A stretch of 64,000 bases of DNA from Gammaproteobacteria bacterium (GCA_013151645.1 JAADHU010000016.1:59329-123328), one strand, 5' to 3'; positions 44,477-54,228 are shown, counted from the stretch's first letter. The notes: generated by a model not told the origin, from the sequence alone. Numbers and translations: made by a program.

Positions 44477-45418
44477 ATGGATCGTTTCGAAGACCTGCAA
44501 ACCTTTGTGACTGTTGTGGAGACGGGCAGCTTCACCGCCGCCGCGGATCGCCTGGACGTTGCAAAGTCGGCTGTCAGTCGCCGGCTATCGGCGCTTGAGG
44601 AGCGCCTGGGGGTGCAATTGATCCGCCGCACGACCCGACGCCTCAACCTCACTGAAACAGGACGAAGCTTTCATGTGCATTGTGTTCGCATTCTCGCGGA
44701 TCTCGAGGAGGCGGAATCGGCGGTGACGCAGGCTCATGGCGAACTTCGTGGACGTTTGCGGGTTGCGTTGCCCTTGTCGTTTGGTTTGCACCATATGTGC
44801 AGGCCGATCGCCCGCTTCAGCCGTCGCCATCCCGGCGTCGATTTCGATCTCGATCTGAACGATCGTCGAGTCAACCTGCTGGAGGAGGGCATTGATGTCG
44901 CAGTCCGTATCGGGCAACTGAGAGACTCAACGTTGATCGCGCGAAAGATATTCGAATCTCGCACGGTTGTTTGCGGTGGGCCAAAGTACCTGCAAGAACA
45001 CGGCATGCCGCAAACACCGGACGATCTCCGGCAGCATGCCTGCCTTGCGTACAGCAATCTTGCTGAACCGGACCGCTGGACGTATGTAGACGAGGCTGGC
45101 GAAAAAAGGGCCGTGGCCATTAAGCCCGCGATGAGCGTGAATAGCGGCGAGTTTCTTTGCGCGGCGGCTGGTCTGAATCTTGGCCTCATTATGCTGCCAA
45201 CATTTATCGCCCACGAGGCGATTCAACGCGGCGAGCTGGTACCGATTCTGACCGGCTGGAACTGGCCGGTAACGCCAGCCTATGCGATTTATCCACAAAC
45301 CCGCCATTTGTCGTATCGGGTCCGCGCCTTTATCGACTTCCTGGTCGAGTACTTTTCCGGTACGTCTTCGTGGGACCGGGATTGCGACCGGGTTGCGTCG
45401 GCGAATTCGCCGCAATAG
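44477..45418 (+). CDS. LysR-family transcriptional regulator
   Basis: These 313 residues have an N-terminal winged HTH (FEDLQTFVTVVETGSFTAAA, KSAVSRRLSALEERLGVQLI, RRTTRRLNLTETG). A substrate-binding domain follows from about 90, with RLRVALPLSFGLHHMCRPIA and AGLNLGLIMLPTFIAHEAI. It belongs to the subgroup that often controls adjacent reductases or efflux. The divergent azoreductase-pirin pair and the palindrome at 44431-44446 are its likely targets. The effector is unknown. It has no strong Shine-Dalgarno sequence, which suits low expression. Confidence 0.92.
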   Translation: MDRFEDLQTFVTVVETGSFTAAADRLDVAKSAVSRRLSALEERLGVQLIRRTTRRLNLTETGRSFHVHCVRILADLEEAESAVTQAHGELRGRLRVALPLSFGLHHMCRPIARFSRRHPGVDFDLDLNDRRVNLLEEGIDVAVRIGQLRDSTLIARKIFESRTVVCGGPKYLQEHGMPQTPDDLRQHACLAYSNLAEPDRWTYVDEAGEKRAVAIKPAMSVNSGEFLCAAAGLNLGLIMLPTFIAHEAIQRGELVPILTGWNWPVTPAYAIYPQTRHLSYRVRAFIDFLVEYFSGTSSWDRDCDRVASANSPQ

Positions 45419-45474
45419 CTTGCTGCGGTCGTTCGCAGAAGATCCTGCTGCGCGCGGTTTCGCGCCGATCGAGC

Positions 45475-47886
45475 TTATGAACCGAGTCGGTAACGTAGCT
45501 TGATGATCAACTGATCATCGAGCGGATTGGTCCAGGCATCATTGAACAGGTCGCCGAAGCTGGCCAATCCGGGTCTGCTCGCAGCAGCCTTGACATAAAC
45601 CACAAACAGGTCTGACAAGGGTGCGATTTCCCAGCGGTAGCGAAGCTGAAAAGTGAGCTGTGAAAGGCCAAAATTATCGGAATCACCGGGTGGCTTCGAG
45701 CCTTCTACCAGGTCATTGCTATCGGTCGGAAGGGAATAGAATCGATCTTCAACGGCACGTATGCCGGCCCATTGCATGCTGAGGCGGAACTGTTGTTTCG
45801 CGGAAAGGAAATAGCCCAGGCTAATTCTTGGTTGCCACTGATCGGTTTCGAACGTCGTGAAATCCCGGCCCTCCTGTTGCAGTAACCACGCGTCGCGTTT
45901 GGTATAGGCGGTCTCAAGTTGCAAATTGATATTGCTACTGGGGCGCCAGCCGATGCCTGCCCGGAATATGTATCTGCCACCATCGAGACTCTCATCTTCA
46001 TACTGGATTCGTCCATTGACGCTGAATTTGTTGGCGTCGTTCGTCTGGTATCCAAGACTGAAGCGAAAACGTTCGTCGATTCGATAGGTCCCGTTACCGA
46101 AACTGTTGCGGTCATCAAAGCGGGATGGGAAGTAGGCCGCAAAGAGATTTAGAGAATGTAGATTGTTGAAGGTGATGTTGGCTGTAGAACCATATCCACC
46201 GCGTACCTGCTTGCCCTGGCTGTTTTCGGCGTAGCGGACAAAGGGCGTTATCTGAAAGTTGCGGATGCGCGTGAGTCCGGACTTGGTCCATTGGTATCGA
46301 TATTGCAGATCACGCATATTGTTGCGCTGATTGAAACCAAAATCGTTTACTTCGAGCGAGTCGTCGAAGTAGGTCAGTCTCAGACGATGGTTTTGCCCCC
46401 GTTGTGGTACAAAAGTAATGTCTGCATAGGCGCCGCTACCACTGCCTTCTTCGGCAGTATTCGAATAAAGCGCTTGCCCATCCACGGTCCAGTGACCGTC
46501 TGTCGAAAGATAATGAAAATCTGCGGCGTGCACGACGGCATTTGACTCCGGACGGTCAACCAGCGTGGAAATAAATCCCAGCCCCCGGTAGGCGGCGCCA
46601 CGGCTGTCTTCATACAGGACCCGGATGGCGCCGAAGTTTCGGCCTTTCTGCCCGTAGACCTGACCATCGTCGCCGCGAAACAGGGTTTCCTTTTCAAAGG
46701 CGGTGAGCACCCCGTAGCGGAATGCTCCTATTTGCCCGGTGGCTTTAGCGGCGCCGAACAGCTCGGCGAGACGCACGCGTTCGTCACTTGCCAGTTCGAC
46801 TCCGTCCGGAAAATCGGGTCGCGGTGAACGTGCGCCGATACGTCGGGTATTGATGACCGTAAAACGATCTCGGCCACCCCCCTGACCTCTGGCACGTGGT
46901 GTGGTATCGAAAATCTCGCGGCCCTCCTGAAAAAAGAGGCGCTTCTCGGGGAAAAAGTTCTCATTGGCGGTCAAATTGACGACAACATCATCTGACTCAA
47001 CCGAGCCGAAATCCGGGTTCAGCGCGGCGGTGAGTTGAAAATTACTCGAGGGTCGCCAGAAAACATCGGCGCCCGCTTTGTAAATGGTCCGGTTATCGAC
47101 ACGATCGACCGTCGACGAGGCGTAGGGAAAAGCGCTCCATTGCTGGCGCGGGTTTACATCCATGAGTTGCAATGGCTGCAAAATACTCATGAACTGCGGC
47201 AGGGTATTGGGCAATGCCGGCCATGCCCAGCGTTCATTGAGGAAGCCAACCGAGCGGGAGCCGTAAAAACCGATGCGCCTGACGCCGTCCGCTTTCGGCA
47301 TGGCCATCTGCGACCATGGCAGGAAATATTCGGCTGACCAGCCGGTCTCGGACGCGGAGGTTGCCCCGTACCAAGCCCCGTCCCATTCCTGGCTAAACTG
47401 TCGTTCCGGCAGCACCGTACCGTCGGATTGATTGTCACCGAGTGCCAGGGACATCCAATAGCCGAATCGCCCGCCGCCGGACGTATCCAGCGTCAACGAG
47501 ACACTGTCGCGCCGTGTCCCGAAATTGTCTCGGGTAGAGAAACGTCGCAACTGCGTATCGGCGGGTTGCTCCATGTCAAAGGAGACGTACAAGCCGCGCT
47601 CGGTATAGAAAAATCGTATTGCCGTGCGGTATAGCGGGTCATCCAGTGTGTCAGGGTCAATAACCTTCAGGTCCGAGTGTGGGCTCGCTTGCTGCCAGGC
47701 GACCTCATTGAGCTGACCGTCAATGGTGATGTTGGCAACGTCGTGCTCATAGCGCTGAACCTGAATTGGTTCGCGCGAATTCAACGTGATCTCGACGCCA
47801 TCGGCCGCCTCATCGGCAATAGCAGCACTGACCATTAACCCGATGGCCGCAGACAAAGCCGGATAGACGATGAAATGGTGGCGCAA
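45475..47886 (-). CDS. DUF5916 protein: CBM9-like domain plus outer-membrane barrel
   Basis: This 803-residue exported protein has a signal peptide ending AAIADEA. A carbohydrate-binding family-9-like domain lies at about 48-230 (ITIDGQLNEVAWQQA, FFYTERGLYVSFDM, GWSAEYFLPWSQM). The DUF5916 region (from about 270) contains AALNPDFGSVESDDVVVNLT and FFPEKRLFFQEGREIFD, and its many amphipathic strands end in LIIKLRYRLGS like an outer-membrane barrel. The start is TTG at 47886 with AGGGA six bases upstream; no ATG fits. Function is unknown, though the family is common in marine bacteria and has been linked to surface or polymer handling. It stands alone. Confidence 0.87.
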   Translation of the reverse strand: MRHHFIVYPALSAAIGLMVSAAIADEAADGVEITLNSREPIQVQRYEHDVANITIDGQLNEVAWQQASPHSDLKVIDPDTLDDPLYRTAIRFFYTERGLYVSFDMEQPADTQLRRFSTRDNFGTRRDSVSLTLDTSGGGRFGYWMSLALGDNQSDGTVLPERQFSQEWDGAWYGATSASETGWSAEYFLPWSQMAMPKADGVRRIGFYGSRSVGFLNERWAWPALPNTLPQFMSILQPLQLMDVNPRQQWSAFPYASSTVDRVDNRTIYKAGADVFWRPSSNFQLTAALNPDFGSVESDDVVVNLTANENFFPEKRLFFQEGREIFDTTPRARGQGGGRDRFTVINTRRIGARSPRPDFPDGVELASDERVRLAELFGAAKATGQIGAFRYGVLTAFEKETLFRGDDGQVYGQKGRNFGAIRVLYEDSRGAAYRGLGFISTLVDRPESNAVVHAADFHYLSTDGHWTVDGQALYSNTAEEGSGSGAYADITFVPQRGQNHRLRLTYFDDSLEVNDFGFNQRNNMRDLQYRYQWTKSGLTRIRNFQITPFVRYAENSQGKQVRGGYGSTANITFNNLHSLNLFAAYFPSRFDDRNSFGNGTYRIDERFRFSLGYQTNDANKFSVNGRIQYEDESLDGGRYIFRAGIGWRPSSNINLQLETAYTKRDAWLLQQEGRDFTTFETDQWQPRISLGYFLSAKQQFRLSMQWAGIRAVEDRFYSLPTDSNDLVEGSKPPGDSDNFGLSQLTFQLRYRWEIAPLSDLFVVYVKAAASRPGLASFGDLFNDAWTNPLDDQLIIKLRYRLGS

Positions 47887-48114
47887 TACAGTTCCCTAAG
47901 TGACCGACAGGTGCGAATTTCGAGCAGTAGACAGTGTTATCGGCCGCCATTGTGCCTTCTTTGACTTTCCGGGTTCGAAAATGTTCACTGGTGTGTAACG
48001 CCTTCCGATACCGTCGACCGAAAACAAGCGTCGGTTGCTGCGGCGACTGGCCGGTTTCTCTTCAAGGCCAATTGAGTTAGCGTTGTTCCTATCGCAAAAC
48101 AGGAAATTCTGGCA

Positions 48115-48498
48115 ATGACGAGACGTATATTGACTACTCTGCTGGCCGTGGCATTTTGTGTGGCTGGCCTCACCGCGAGCGGCAAGGTTCTGGTGCGGGA
48201 GTTTTCGGGGACGGGTATGGGCACAACCGCCGAATTCGAGGTGCGGGCTCCCTGGATTCTCGATTGGCGTGTAAACAGCGATTATCAGCAATCGCTGGCC
48301 ATCGAAGTGGTCCTGGTGGATGCGACGACGGGGTTTCATGCAGGTCTCATATTGAAGACCAAACGGGCTGGAACTGGTGTCCGCCTCTTTAACAAGAGCG
48401 GTCGGTATCGCTTTCGCGTCAGTTCGACGCTGACACGCTGGAATCTCAAAGTTGAACAACTAACGGCTGCCGAAGCAGAACTTTACAAACCATTGTAG
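48115..48498 (+). CDS. Small exported protein of unknown function
   Basis: This 127-residue protein has a signal peptide at about 1-23 (LLAVAFCVAGLTASGK). The mature part is beta-rich: VREFSGTGMGTTAEFEVRAP, WILDWRVNSDYQQSLAIEVV, then a C-terminal VRLFNKSGRYRFRVSSTLTR. It has no cysteines after the signal and no recognised catalytic motif; a small beta-sandwich is likely. ATG 48115 has AGGAAA upstream. The sulfotransferase gene starts 19 nt after its stop, so the two are probably cotranscribed. Confidence 0.7.
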   Translation: MTRRILTTLLAVAFCVAGLTASGKVLVREFSGTGMGTTAEFEVRAPWILDWRVNSDYQQSLAIEVVLVDATTGFHAGLILKTKRAGTGVRLFNKSGRYRFRVSSTLTRWNLKVEQLTAAEAELYKPL

Positions 48499-48517
48499 GT
48501 TCGAGTCGGAGCGCCAC

Positions 48518-49183
48518 ATGCTTCTGTCGGTCAGTCACCGCTTCATTTTTATTCACGTCAACAAGGCGGCGGGCACCAGTATGCAACGTGCGCTGCAGCC
48601 ATTCGCTCACACGCCGCCGGACAACGCGTTGGGAAAATTGAAAAGCAAGCTCAATCTGGCGCGGGACTATCGCGAGCGAGTTTTCGGTGAGCATGCCACC
48701 GCCGGTCAGCTGCGACAACATATACCTCAGCGAGTCTACGACGAGTTTTTCAAGTTCGCCTTCGTGCGCAATCCCTGGGACTGGCTGGCGTCAATCTATC
48801 ACTATCTCTGTAATACCCCGACGCACCGCCACCATCAGCGGGTCGTAGCAATGGCATCTTTCGCGGCGTTTGTCGATTTCGAAATCGCTCGAGACAAACG
48901 CAGTCAGACGGCGTTCATCTGTGACGACAATGAGATCATTATGGACTTCGTTGGTCGTTTCGAAACGTTGCAGGATGATTTTTCGTCAGTTTGCAGGCAC
49001 ATTGGCGTCGAGGCGTCTCTGCCACTTGTCAACAAAACGGATCATTGCGACTACCGTGAGTTATATGACGACATGCTGATCGAAAAAGTCGCCAGGCACT
49101 GGCAGGACGACATCGGCTTGTTCGCTTACGAATTTGATGGCTTGAAAACGGGCGTTCAACGAAAATTCGGAACGCAGCGATAA
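48518..49183 (+). CDS. Sulfotransferase family 2-like protein
   Basis: These 221 residues carry the PAPS 5'-phosphosulfate loop FIHVNKAAGTSM at 11-22 and the 3'-phosphate site FAFVRNPWDWLASIYHYL with the RNPxDR-like Arg. These motifs match the Sulfotransfer_2 family, whose animal members sulfate glycans; bacterial homologues modify surface polysaccharides or lipids. No signal peptide or membrane helix is seen, so it acts in the cytoplasm with PAPS. ATG 48518 has CGGAG six bases upstream. The glycan locus ends 6.7 kb away, so any link to it is speculative. Confidence 0.87.
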   Translation: MLLSVSHRFIFIHVNKAAGTSMQRALQPFAHTPPDNALGKLKSKLNLARDYRERVFGEHATAGQLRQHIPQRVYDEFFKFAFVRNPWDWLASIYHYLCNTPTHRHHQRVVAMASFAAFVDFEIARDKRSQTAFICDDNEIIMDFVGRFETLQDDFSSVCRHIGVEASLPLVNKTDHCDYRELYDDMLIEKVARHWQDDIGLFAYEFDGLKTGVQRKFGTQR

Positions 49184-49228
49184 CGTCTGCAGGAGTGTGT
49201 GAGGATGTATTCCTGTGGCAAGAAAAAA

Positions 49229-50326
49229 CTAGGCCGAAAACAGCTCGTTAAATAGCTCAGAAAAAACCTCCAGCTCGTCGAGCTTACCCATGCTCACGCG
49301 CATGTACGTTTCATAGCCAGGGTATGCACGATGGACGCGCACGTTTCGCTCGCGCATTCTCGCGCCAAACGCATCTACGTCCCTGCCGATATCCGCGAAG
49401 ACGAAGTTGGTTTGAGTGGGCAAAGGCTCGATACCCTGTCGCTTGAAGGCATCGATCACTATCCTGCGTCCTTGCGCAATCTTGCCGGTCGAAAAGCCGA
49501 TAAAATCGTCATCGTTATAGCTGGCATGGGCGGCAGCTAAACCGACGACGTTAGGCCAGGATGTGATGTGGTTGCGTACTCGTGCGACCAAGTCGGGGCG
49601 ACCCATGCCGTAACCGACGCGCAGACCGGCCATGCCGTACAGCTTCGAGAACGTGCGCATTACGATGACATTCTCACCCTCGCGTACGAGATCAACCATT
49701 GACGTATAGTCCGGGTCCGCGGTGAGCTCGTTGTAGGCTTCATCGACGATGACGGTGGTATGACGACTTACTGTCCTGCAAAAGTCTCGTAACACGTCAC
49801 CGTCGATCGTCATCCCGGTCGGATTGTTCGGGTTACAGATGTAAACAAGACTCGCGGAGTTATCGACCGCCGCCGCGATGGCCTCGAGGTTGATGGACAT
49901 ATCACTGTTCAAGGGCATGCGAACCACATCTGCACCAATCCGTGCGGCAAAGCCCAGGTGCAAGTCGTAGGTAAGTGCCGCGGTGACAATACTGCCGCGT
50001 TTTGCCCATCCCATCGCCGCCGCACAAAGGGCTTCGTTGGAGCCCGAGCTCAAGACGATGTTCTCGGTCTTCAGACGGTGCCGGTCGGCGATAAGCTGGG
50101 TCAAATCACGGCTGATCGCACCGGGGTAGTAGGCACTTTTTGCCGTTGCGGCGGCGGCGGCTTTCAATGCGCCGGCACTCGGGCCGTAGGGGTTTTCGTT
50201 CGATGTGAGACTAATAACGCCCTGTGCGGGTCCAAACTGTGCGAGGGCGCCGGGACTAAGTGTGAGACTTACGGCACTGCCGACGAGGCCGCCCAATAAG
50301 GTGCGTCGACTGAGTTGTATGGACAT
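49229..50326 (-). CDS. Tat-exported HisC-like aminotransferase
   Basis: These 365 residues have a Tat signal LSRRTLLGGLVGSAVSLTLS (5-24) and cleavage near ALAQ. A complete fold-type I aminotransferase follows, similar to histidinol-phosphate aminotransferase: ISLTSNENPYGPS, VLSSGSNEAL, YICNPNNPTGMTI, VIVDEAYNEL, TFSKLYGMAGLRVGYGM (Schiff-base Lys) and the C-terminal Arg in YMRVSMGKLDEL. All PLP contacts look intact, so the enzyme is probably active after export with its cofactor. No his genes are near, arguing against histidine synthesis. ATG 50326 has GGAGAG upstream. Confidence 0.9.
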   Translation of the reverse strand: MSIQLSRRTLLGGLVGSAVSLTLSPGALAQFGPAQGVISLTSNENPYGPSAGALKAAAAATAKSAYYPGAISRDLTQLIADRHRLKTENIVLSSGSNEALCAAAMGWAKRGSIVTAALTYDLHLGFAARIGADVVRMPLNSDMSINLEAIAAAVDNSASLVYICNPNNPTGMTIDGDVLRDFCRTVSRHTTVIVDEAYNELTADPDYTSMVDLVREGENVIVMRTFSKLYGMAGLRVGYGMGRPDLVARVRNHITSWPNVVGLAAAHASYNDDDFIGFSTGKIAQGRRIVIDAFKRQGIEPLPTQTNFVFADIGRDVDAFGARMRERNVRVHRAYPGYETYMRVSMGKLDELEVFSELFNELFSA

Positions 50327-50800
50327 GGTTCTCTCCAGCTGAGGCTCGCAGTGAGCATGTATTCCGGTTTTCCCGTAGGCGGATGATAAACGTTTTTCGC
50401 CGATGGCCGTACCCCGTCAACAGCCGACACCGGATTACCGGTTTTAGTCATATTGCTGCGGATTCACGATGAAGGTCACATCTGCCCTTATAACTGTTGC
50501 GCATAAGAAACAATTTTTGGTGTGATATAACATAATGAAAAGATTAGCTATTATATAGACCAATTTCGAGCGCCGAATAGATTGTAGTGTTTGTGCAACA
50601 AAAAATTTGAATTCACAGGAAAAGCTGGCGATGATCCGCTCGCGAACGATCCAGGCAATTGGGGTATCTCGCCTTGCAGTCGTACGGCAAGGTATCCCCA
50701 CCGTTTGGACCGCCTTATGACAAATGTGTAACTACTTAATGCGAAGCCGGTAAGAACAAACTCAGGAAAAGAATCGAAATCGCATACAGGAGATAAACTA
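50327..50800. promoter_or_regulatory. 474-bp divergent control region between HisC-like and TonB receptor genes
   Basis: This region contains a strongly AT-rich block at about 50500-50585. A hairpin-forming stretch lies at about 50661-50699 (GGGG...CCCC outer arms, CCTTGC/GCAAGG inner arms). A weak promoter candidate has TTGGAC at 50705-50710, an 18-bp spacer and TAACTA at 50729-50734. AGGAG precedes the receptor ATG. No coding frame is convincing. Confidence 0.4.
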
Positions 50801-53800
50801 ATGTGTAAGAAATTCGGAATGAAAAATGGAAGAACAGGGGGGCGCAACAAATCGTTGTTGCTTGGTGCGGCAAGCGCCGCCCTTATATTGCCGATGTTGG
50901 TCACGGGACCCGCATTTGGTCAGGAAGACGATGAAGACGGACAACTTGAAGAGATCACCGTAACCGGATCTCGAATTAAAAGGGACGTTTTCTCGTCCAC
51001 AACACCGATTCAGGTACTGGATACCGAAGCAGCGCAAAGAATCGGCATCATCTCCATTTCAGAGTTGCTGCAGAAATCGACGATTTCCAACGGCGAACAG
51101 ATTGACGGTAGTTTTAGCTCCAATGCCGGTCAGACCAATGCATCCGAAGCCCCGCCGGATGGTGGTGTCGGATCCGCGTGTATTAACCTCCGCGGACTGG
51201 GATGCGAGAGAACACTGGTTCTTGTTAACGGAAAACGCCTGGGTTTGTCCGGTATTCGAGGCGCCCCGCCGCAGCCGGATATCAACGTGATTCCGATAGG
51301 TATGGTTGAAGCCGTTGATGTCCTGACGGGCGGCCTGTCGACGGTCTATGGTGCAGACGCCGTGGCTGGCGTCGTCAACGTACGCCTCAAGAGAGATTTC
51401 GAGGGAATAAACCTGACTTTTAACACGGAACAGCCCACTAAGAGTGGCGGCGAAATTTTCCAAACGTCTCTCGTCGGCGGTGTAAGCAACGATAGCGGCA
51501 ATATCACGTTCGGTATGGAATATTCTACGCAGAACCGTGTTCGTACAGGCAATCGTTCTTACTCGCGATGTCTGCGCCGTGGCACATCAGGTATCAGCGT
51601 TGGTCTGAACGGAGAGAAGGTTCTCAATTGTCGGAGTGACTTTCCCGACAACTGGCTGACGACCGCCGGTGTTGATCTGTTCGCGTCCGGCGAGTTGGTT
51701 GCAGCCGACGGTACTGTGCCGAGCCCGGTGGATGGCACGCGATTGATCTATACGCCCGGCTCCAGCAACATTAACTGGGGTGCGAACGGCCTCAACCCAG
51801 GCCAACCGGTCACGGGTTTCTCGCTGTTTTCATCGCTGCCTCAGCCTGGCAGTTCCACCATTGCACAATTTCCCGGTGGAAGTACCGGAACGCGTCCGTT
51901 TTTCCTGGATCGATTCCGTTATGACCCGAGAACAAACGACCAACTTGACCGTGCTGATGCCGATTTGTGGCGTCCATACGAACGGTTTTCGCTGGTTATG
52001 AACGGTCACCAGGATCTGGGTTGGGGGAACAACGAAGAGTTCTATTTTGAAGGCTATTACTTCAATCGGACGAATGACGTAATCGCTGCGCGCGAGCAGA
52101 TCTTCCCCGCAATCCTGGGCCAGATTCCTCTCGTCGACAGCAGCAACATCCCCATTCTGGATGCGAATGGCGCAATACAGATGGTCGACAATCCGATGAA
52201 TCCGTTTTCGGTCGATCTTTCACCCGTCCTGACTCTGGATGACGTCGCACAGACGTTCGATACCGAGCTACAGCAGGTACGTCTGGTCGGTGGCATCACC
52301 GGTGACCTCCCGTTCAATGACAAGTGGTCCTATGATGTCTCGGCAACATACGACCGCAGCACCGGCTTTGTGGCCCAGCCAATTCTGCTGGAAAACAACT
52401 TGTTCTTTGCAACGCAGAATCTGGGTGCCGTAGCTGATTCCGTCACGGGTTTGCCGACAGGTGAGGTCGTTTGTTCGCCACGTTTCGCTTCTCTGGCCGG
52501 TGGTTTCATTACGCCACCAGAATGTGTGCCGGTCGACTTCTTTGCCGCCAGCATTCCGGGCGACAGCATTACCACATCCGGCAGTTTTGGAAGCCAGGCA
52601 GAACGCGACTACCTCATCCAGAAAAGAACCAATCGAACCGTCACTGAGCAGGTCGTTTTCCAGGGTTTCCTGACGGGCGATCTGTTCGATATTTCGGGTG
52701 GTGGTACGGTTGGAACCGCGATCGGTATTGAATTCCGTGAAGACAAGATCAATTCGCAAAACAGTGCTGCCGGAGTGTTGGGGTTAAACGCTGCGGAAAA
52801 TCCACTGCAGGAAGGAGAAACGCGCGGTACGCGGGATACTTTCGATATCTATGGAGAAATCTCCGCACCGATAATTGTCGATGCTTCGTGGGCCGAAGTC
52901 GTTCAACTCGATGCCGCGTTGCGGTTGACGGATGACGAAAATTTCGGCAAGGAGACGGTATACAAGGTCGGCGGATTGTGGCGAGTCAATGAATACGTGG
53001 CACTTAGCTCGTCATTCAACACGGCGTTCCGTGCACCAAACCTCAGGGAGCAATTCCTTGCGGACCAGGCGGGGGCTCTCCCCGGCGGGTCGGATCCATG
53101 TCATTCGCAATCTATTGCTTTGGCAACACCGGGCCCTGCCCTGGACCGACTGCTCGGCAATTGCCTTCTAAGTGGTGCAGATGTCAATCAACTGGGTTCT
53201 GCATTCACCGTTGCCATTCCGACATCGACCGGTGGTGCAGCAGGTTTGAAACCCGAAACGTCTGACTCGTTGACTGCTACTCTTACGTTGAGTCAGCCCT
53301 TCACCGAACGTTTCGATTTTGATCTCGCATTGACGTATTTTGATATCGAGATAAAGGATACCGTTCGTGCGCTGGATCCAGGCACAATCGTTTCGCGCTG
53401 TTACAACGACGAGCCGAATCTGGCGAGTCCATTCTGTGACCGTGTTTTCCGAAACCGCCCGTCTGCGACGCCGTTAAACAACTTCATCAGTTTCGTGCGT
53501 GCAGGTTTCGTCAATACGGGTGTTGAGACAGCTACGGGTATGGACTTCACGACTCGATTCGCGATAGATTTCGAACGCACGGACATTAACTGGACAACTG
53601 CTACGACGTTTATGGATGAGCGCCGAAGCCAGGAGTTCCCGCCAAGTGAGGCAGATCCAGATGGTTCGCCGATCGTGAATAACATAGGTCGAATCGGAAA
53701 TCCGGAGTGGACATTCCAATCAACACTTGCAGTGTCTTTCGCAGAATCCTGGGACATCGTTTTCCAATCGCGTTACTGGAGCGACACCAGATTCAGGCAA

Positions 53801-54169
53801 GGTGTAGTTAATCCTGTAATAACGGATGTCAACGGTCTGTGTTTATCCGGTTGTCCCGTAGGTCAGGACCCGAATGATATATTCGGCAACGACTGGAACG
53901 ATTTCGGATTCTCTCAGTCAAGTCAGATTCCGCTTAGCGTTGGACCGACTCGACCGGTCGTCGATGCCGCGGGACAATGGCAGCACGATCTAGGGATTTC
54001 GTATAACTTCGAGTCTGGCTCGGTTACGATCGGTGTCAACAATATGCTTGACAAGGCACCGCCGTTAATTTCGCAGGGAGCGGGTCCTAACCGGAACAAT
54101 GCTGTTGCTTCTGGGCGATACGACCTGATCGGCCGATCATACTTCGTCAATTTCAACTGGGGCTTCTGA
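50801..54169 (+). CDS. Large TonB-dependent receptor
   Basis: This 1122-residue outer-membrane receptor is longer than the usual 650-900. The signal peptide ends near 41 (GPAFGQED). TonB box-like LEEITVTGSRIKRD is followed by a plug domain containing VFSSTTPIQVLDTEAAQRIG, CINLRGLGCERTLVLVNGKR, VEAVDVLTGGLSTVYGADA and VAGVVNVRLKRDFEG. The barrel ends with YFVNFNWGF. Cys pairs in the plug (SACINLRGLGCE) and in extracellular loops are notable. This subfamily with GSRIKR and LVNGKR is common in marine and sphingomonad genomes for peptide or glycan uptake. It is flanked by a long leader and its own intrinsic terminator, so it is a single-gene unit. The substrate is unknown. Confidence 0.92.
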   Translation: MCKKFGMKNGRTGGRNKSLLLGAASAALILPMLVTGPAFGQEDDEDGQLEEITVTGSRIKRDVFSSTTPIQVLDTEAAQRIGIISISELLQKSTISNGEQIDGSFSSNAGQTNASEAPPDGGVGSACINLRGLGCERTLVLVNGKRLGLSGIRGAPPQPDINVIPIGMVEAVDVLTGGLSTVYGADAVAGVVNVRLKRDFEGINLTFNTEQPTKSGGEIFQTSLVGGVSNDSGNITFGMEYSTQNRVRTGNRSYSRCLRRGTSGISVGLNGEKVLNCRSDFPDNWLTTAGVDLFASGELVAADGTVPSPVDGTRLIYTPGSSNINWGANGLNPGQPVTGFSLFSSLPQPGSSTIAQFPGGSTGTRPFFLDRFRYDPRTNDQLDRADADLWRPYERFSLVMNGHQDLGWGNNEEFYFEGYYFNRTNDVIAAREQIFPAILGQIPLVDSSNIPILDANGAIQMVDNPMNPFSVDLSPVLTLDDVAQTFDTELQQVRLVGGITGDLPFNDKWSYDVSATYDRSTGFVAQPILLENNLFFATQNLGAVADSVTGLPTGEVVCSPRFASLAGGFITPPECVPVDFFAASIPGDSITTSGSFGSQAERDYLIQKRTNRTVTEQVVFQGFLTGDLFDISGGGTVGTAIGIEFREDKINSQNSAAGVLGLNAAENPLQEGETRGTRDTFDIYGEISAPIIVDASWAEVVQLDAALRLTDDENFGKETVYKVGGLWRVNEYVALSSSFNTAFRAPNLREQFLADQAGALPGGSDPCHSQSIALATPGPALDRLLGNCLLSGADVNQLGSAFTVAIPTSTGGAAGLKPETSDSLTATLTLSQPFTERFDFDLALTYFDIEIKDTVRALDPGTIVSRCYNDEPNLASPFCDRVFRNRPSATPLNNFISFVRAGFVNTGVETATGMDFTTRFAIDFERTDINWTTATTFMDERRSQEFPPSEADPDGSPIVNNIGRIGNPEWTFQSTLAVSFAESWDIVFQSRYWSDTRFRQGVVNPVITDVNGLCLSGCPVGQDPNDIFGNDWNDFGFSQSSQIPLSVGPTRPVVDAAGQWQHDLGISYNFESGSVTIGVNNMLDKAPPLISQGAGPNRNNAVASGRYDLIGRSYFVNFNWGF

Positions 54170-54170
54170 T

Positions 54171-54195
54171 TGTAGGAGCGCCTTTAGCAGTCGAA
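54171..54195 (+). repeat. REP-like half element, variant
   Basis: TGTAGGAGCGCCTTTAGCAG begins right after the receptor stop. Its first 10 nt equal the arm of the REP pairs at 14144 and 59756, but the rest differs (CTTTAGCAG in place of TCACCTGAGG). It resembles the widespread gammaproteobacterial GTAGGAGCG...TTTAGC REP type. Confidence 0.55.
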
Positions 54196-54199
54196 GAGA

Positions 54200-54228
54200 A
54201 ACCGGGGCCGTAAGGCTCCGGTTTTTTT
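54200..54228 (+). terminator. Intrinsic terminator of the large TonB receptor gene
   Basis: A 10-bp stem pairs AACCGGGGCC (54200-54209) with GGCTCCGGTT (54214-54223), with one G-U pair and loop GTAA, followed by T7 (54222-54228). It lies 30 nt after the receptor stop. Confidence 0.9.
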
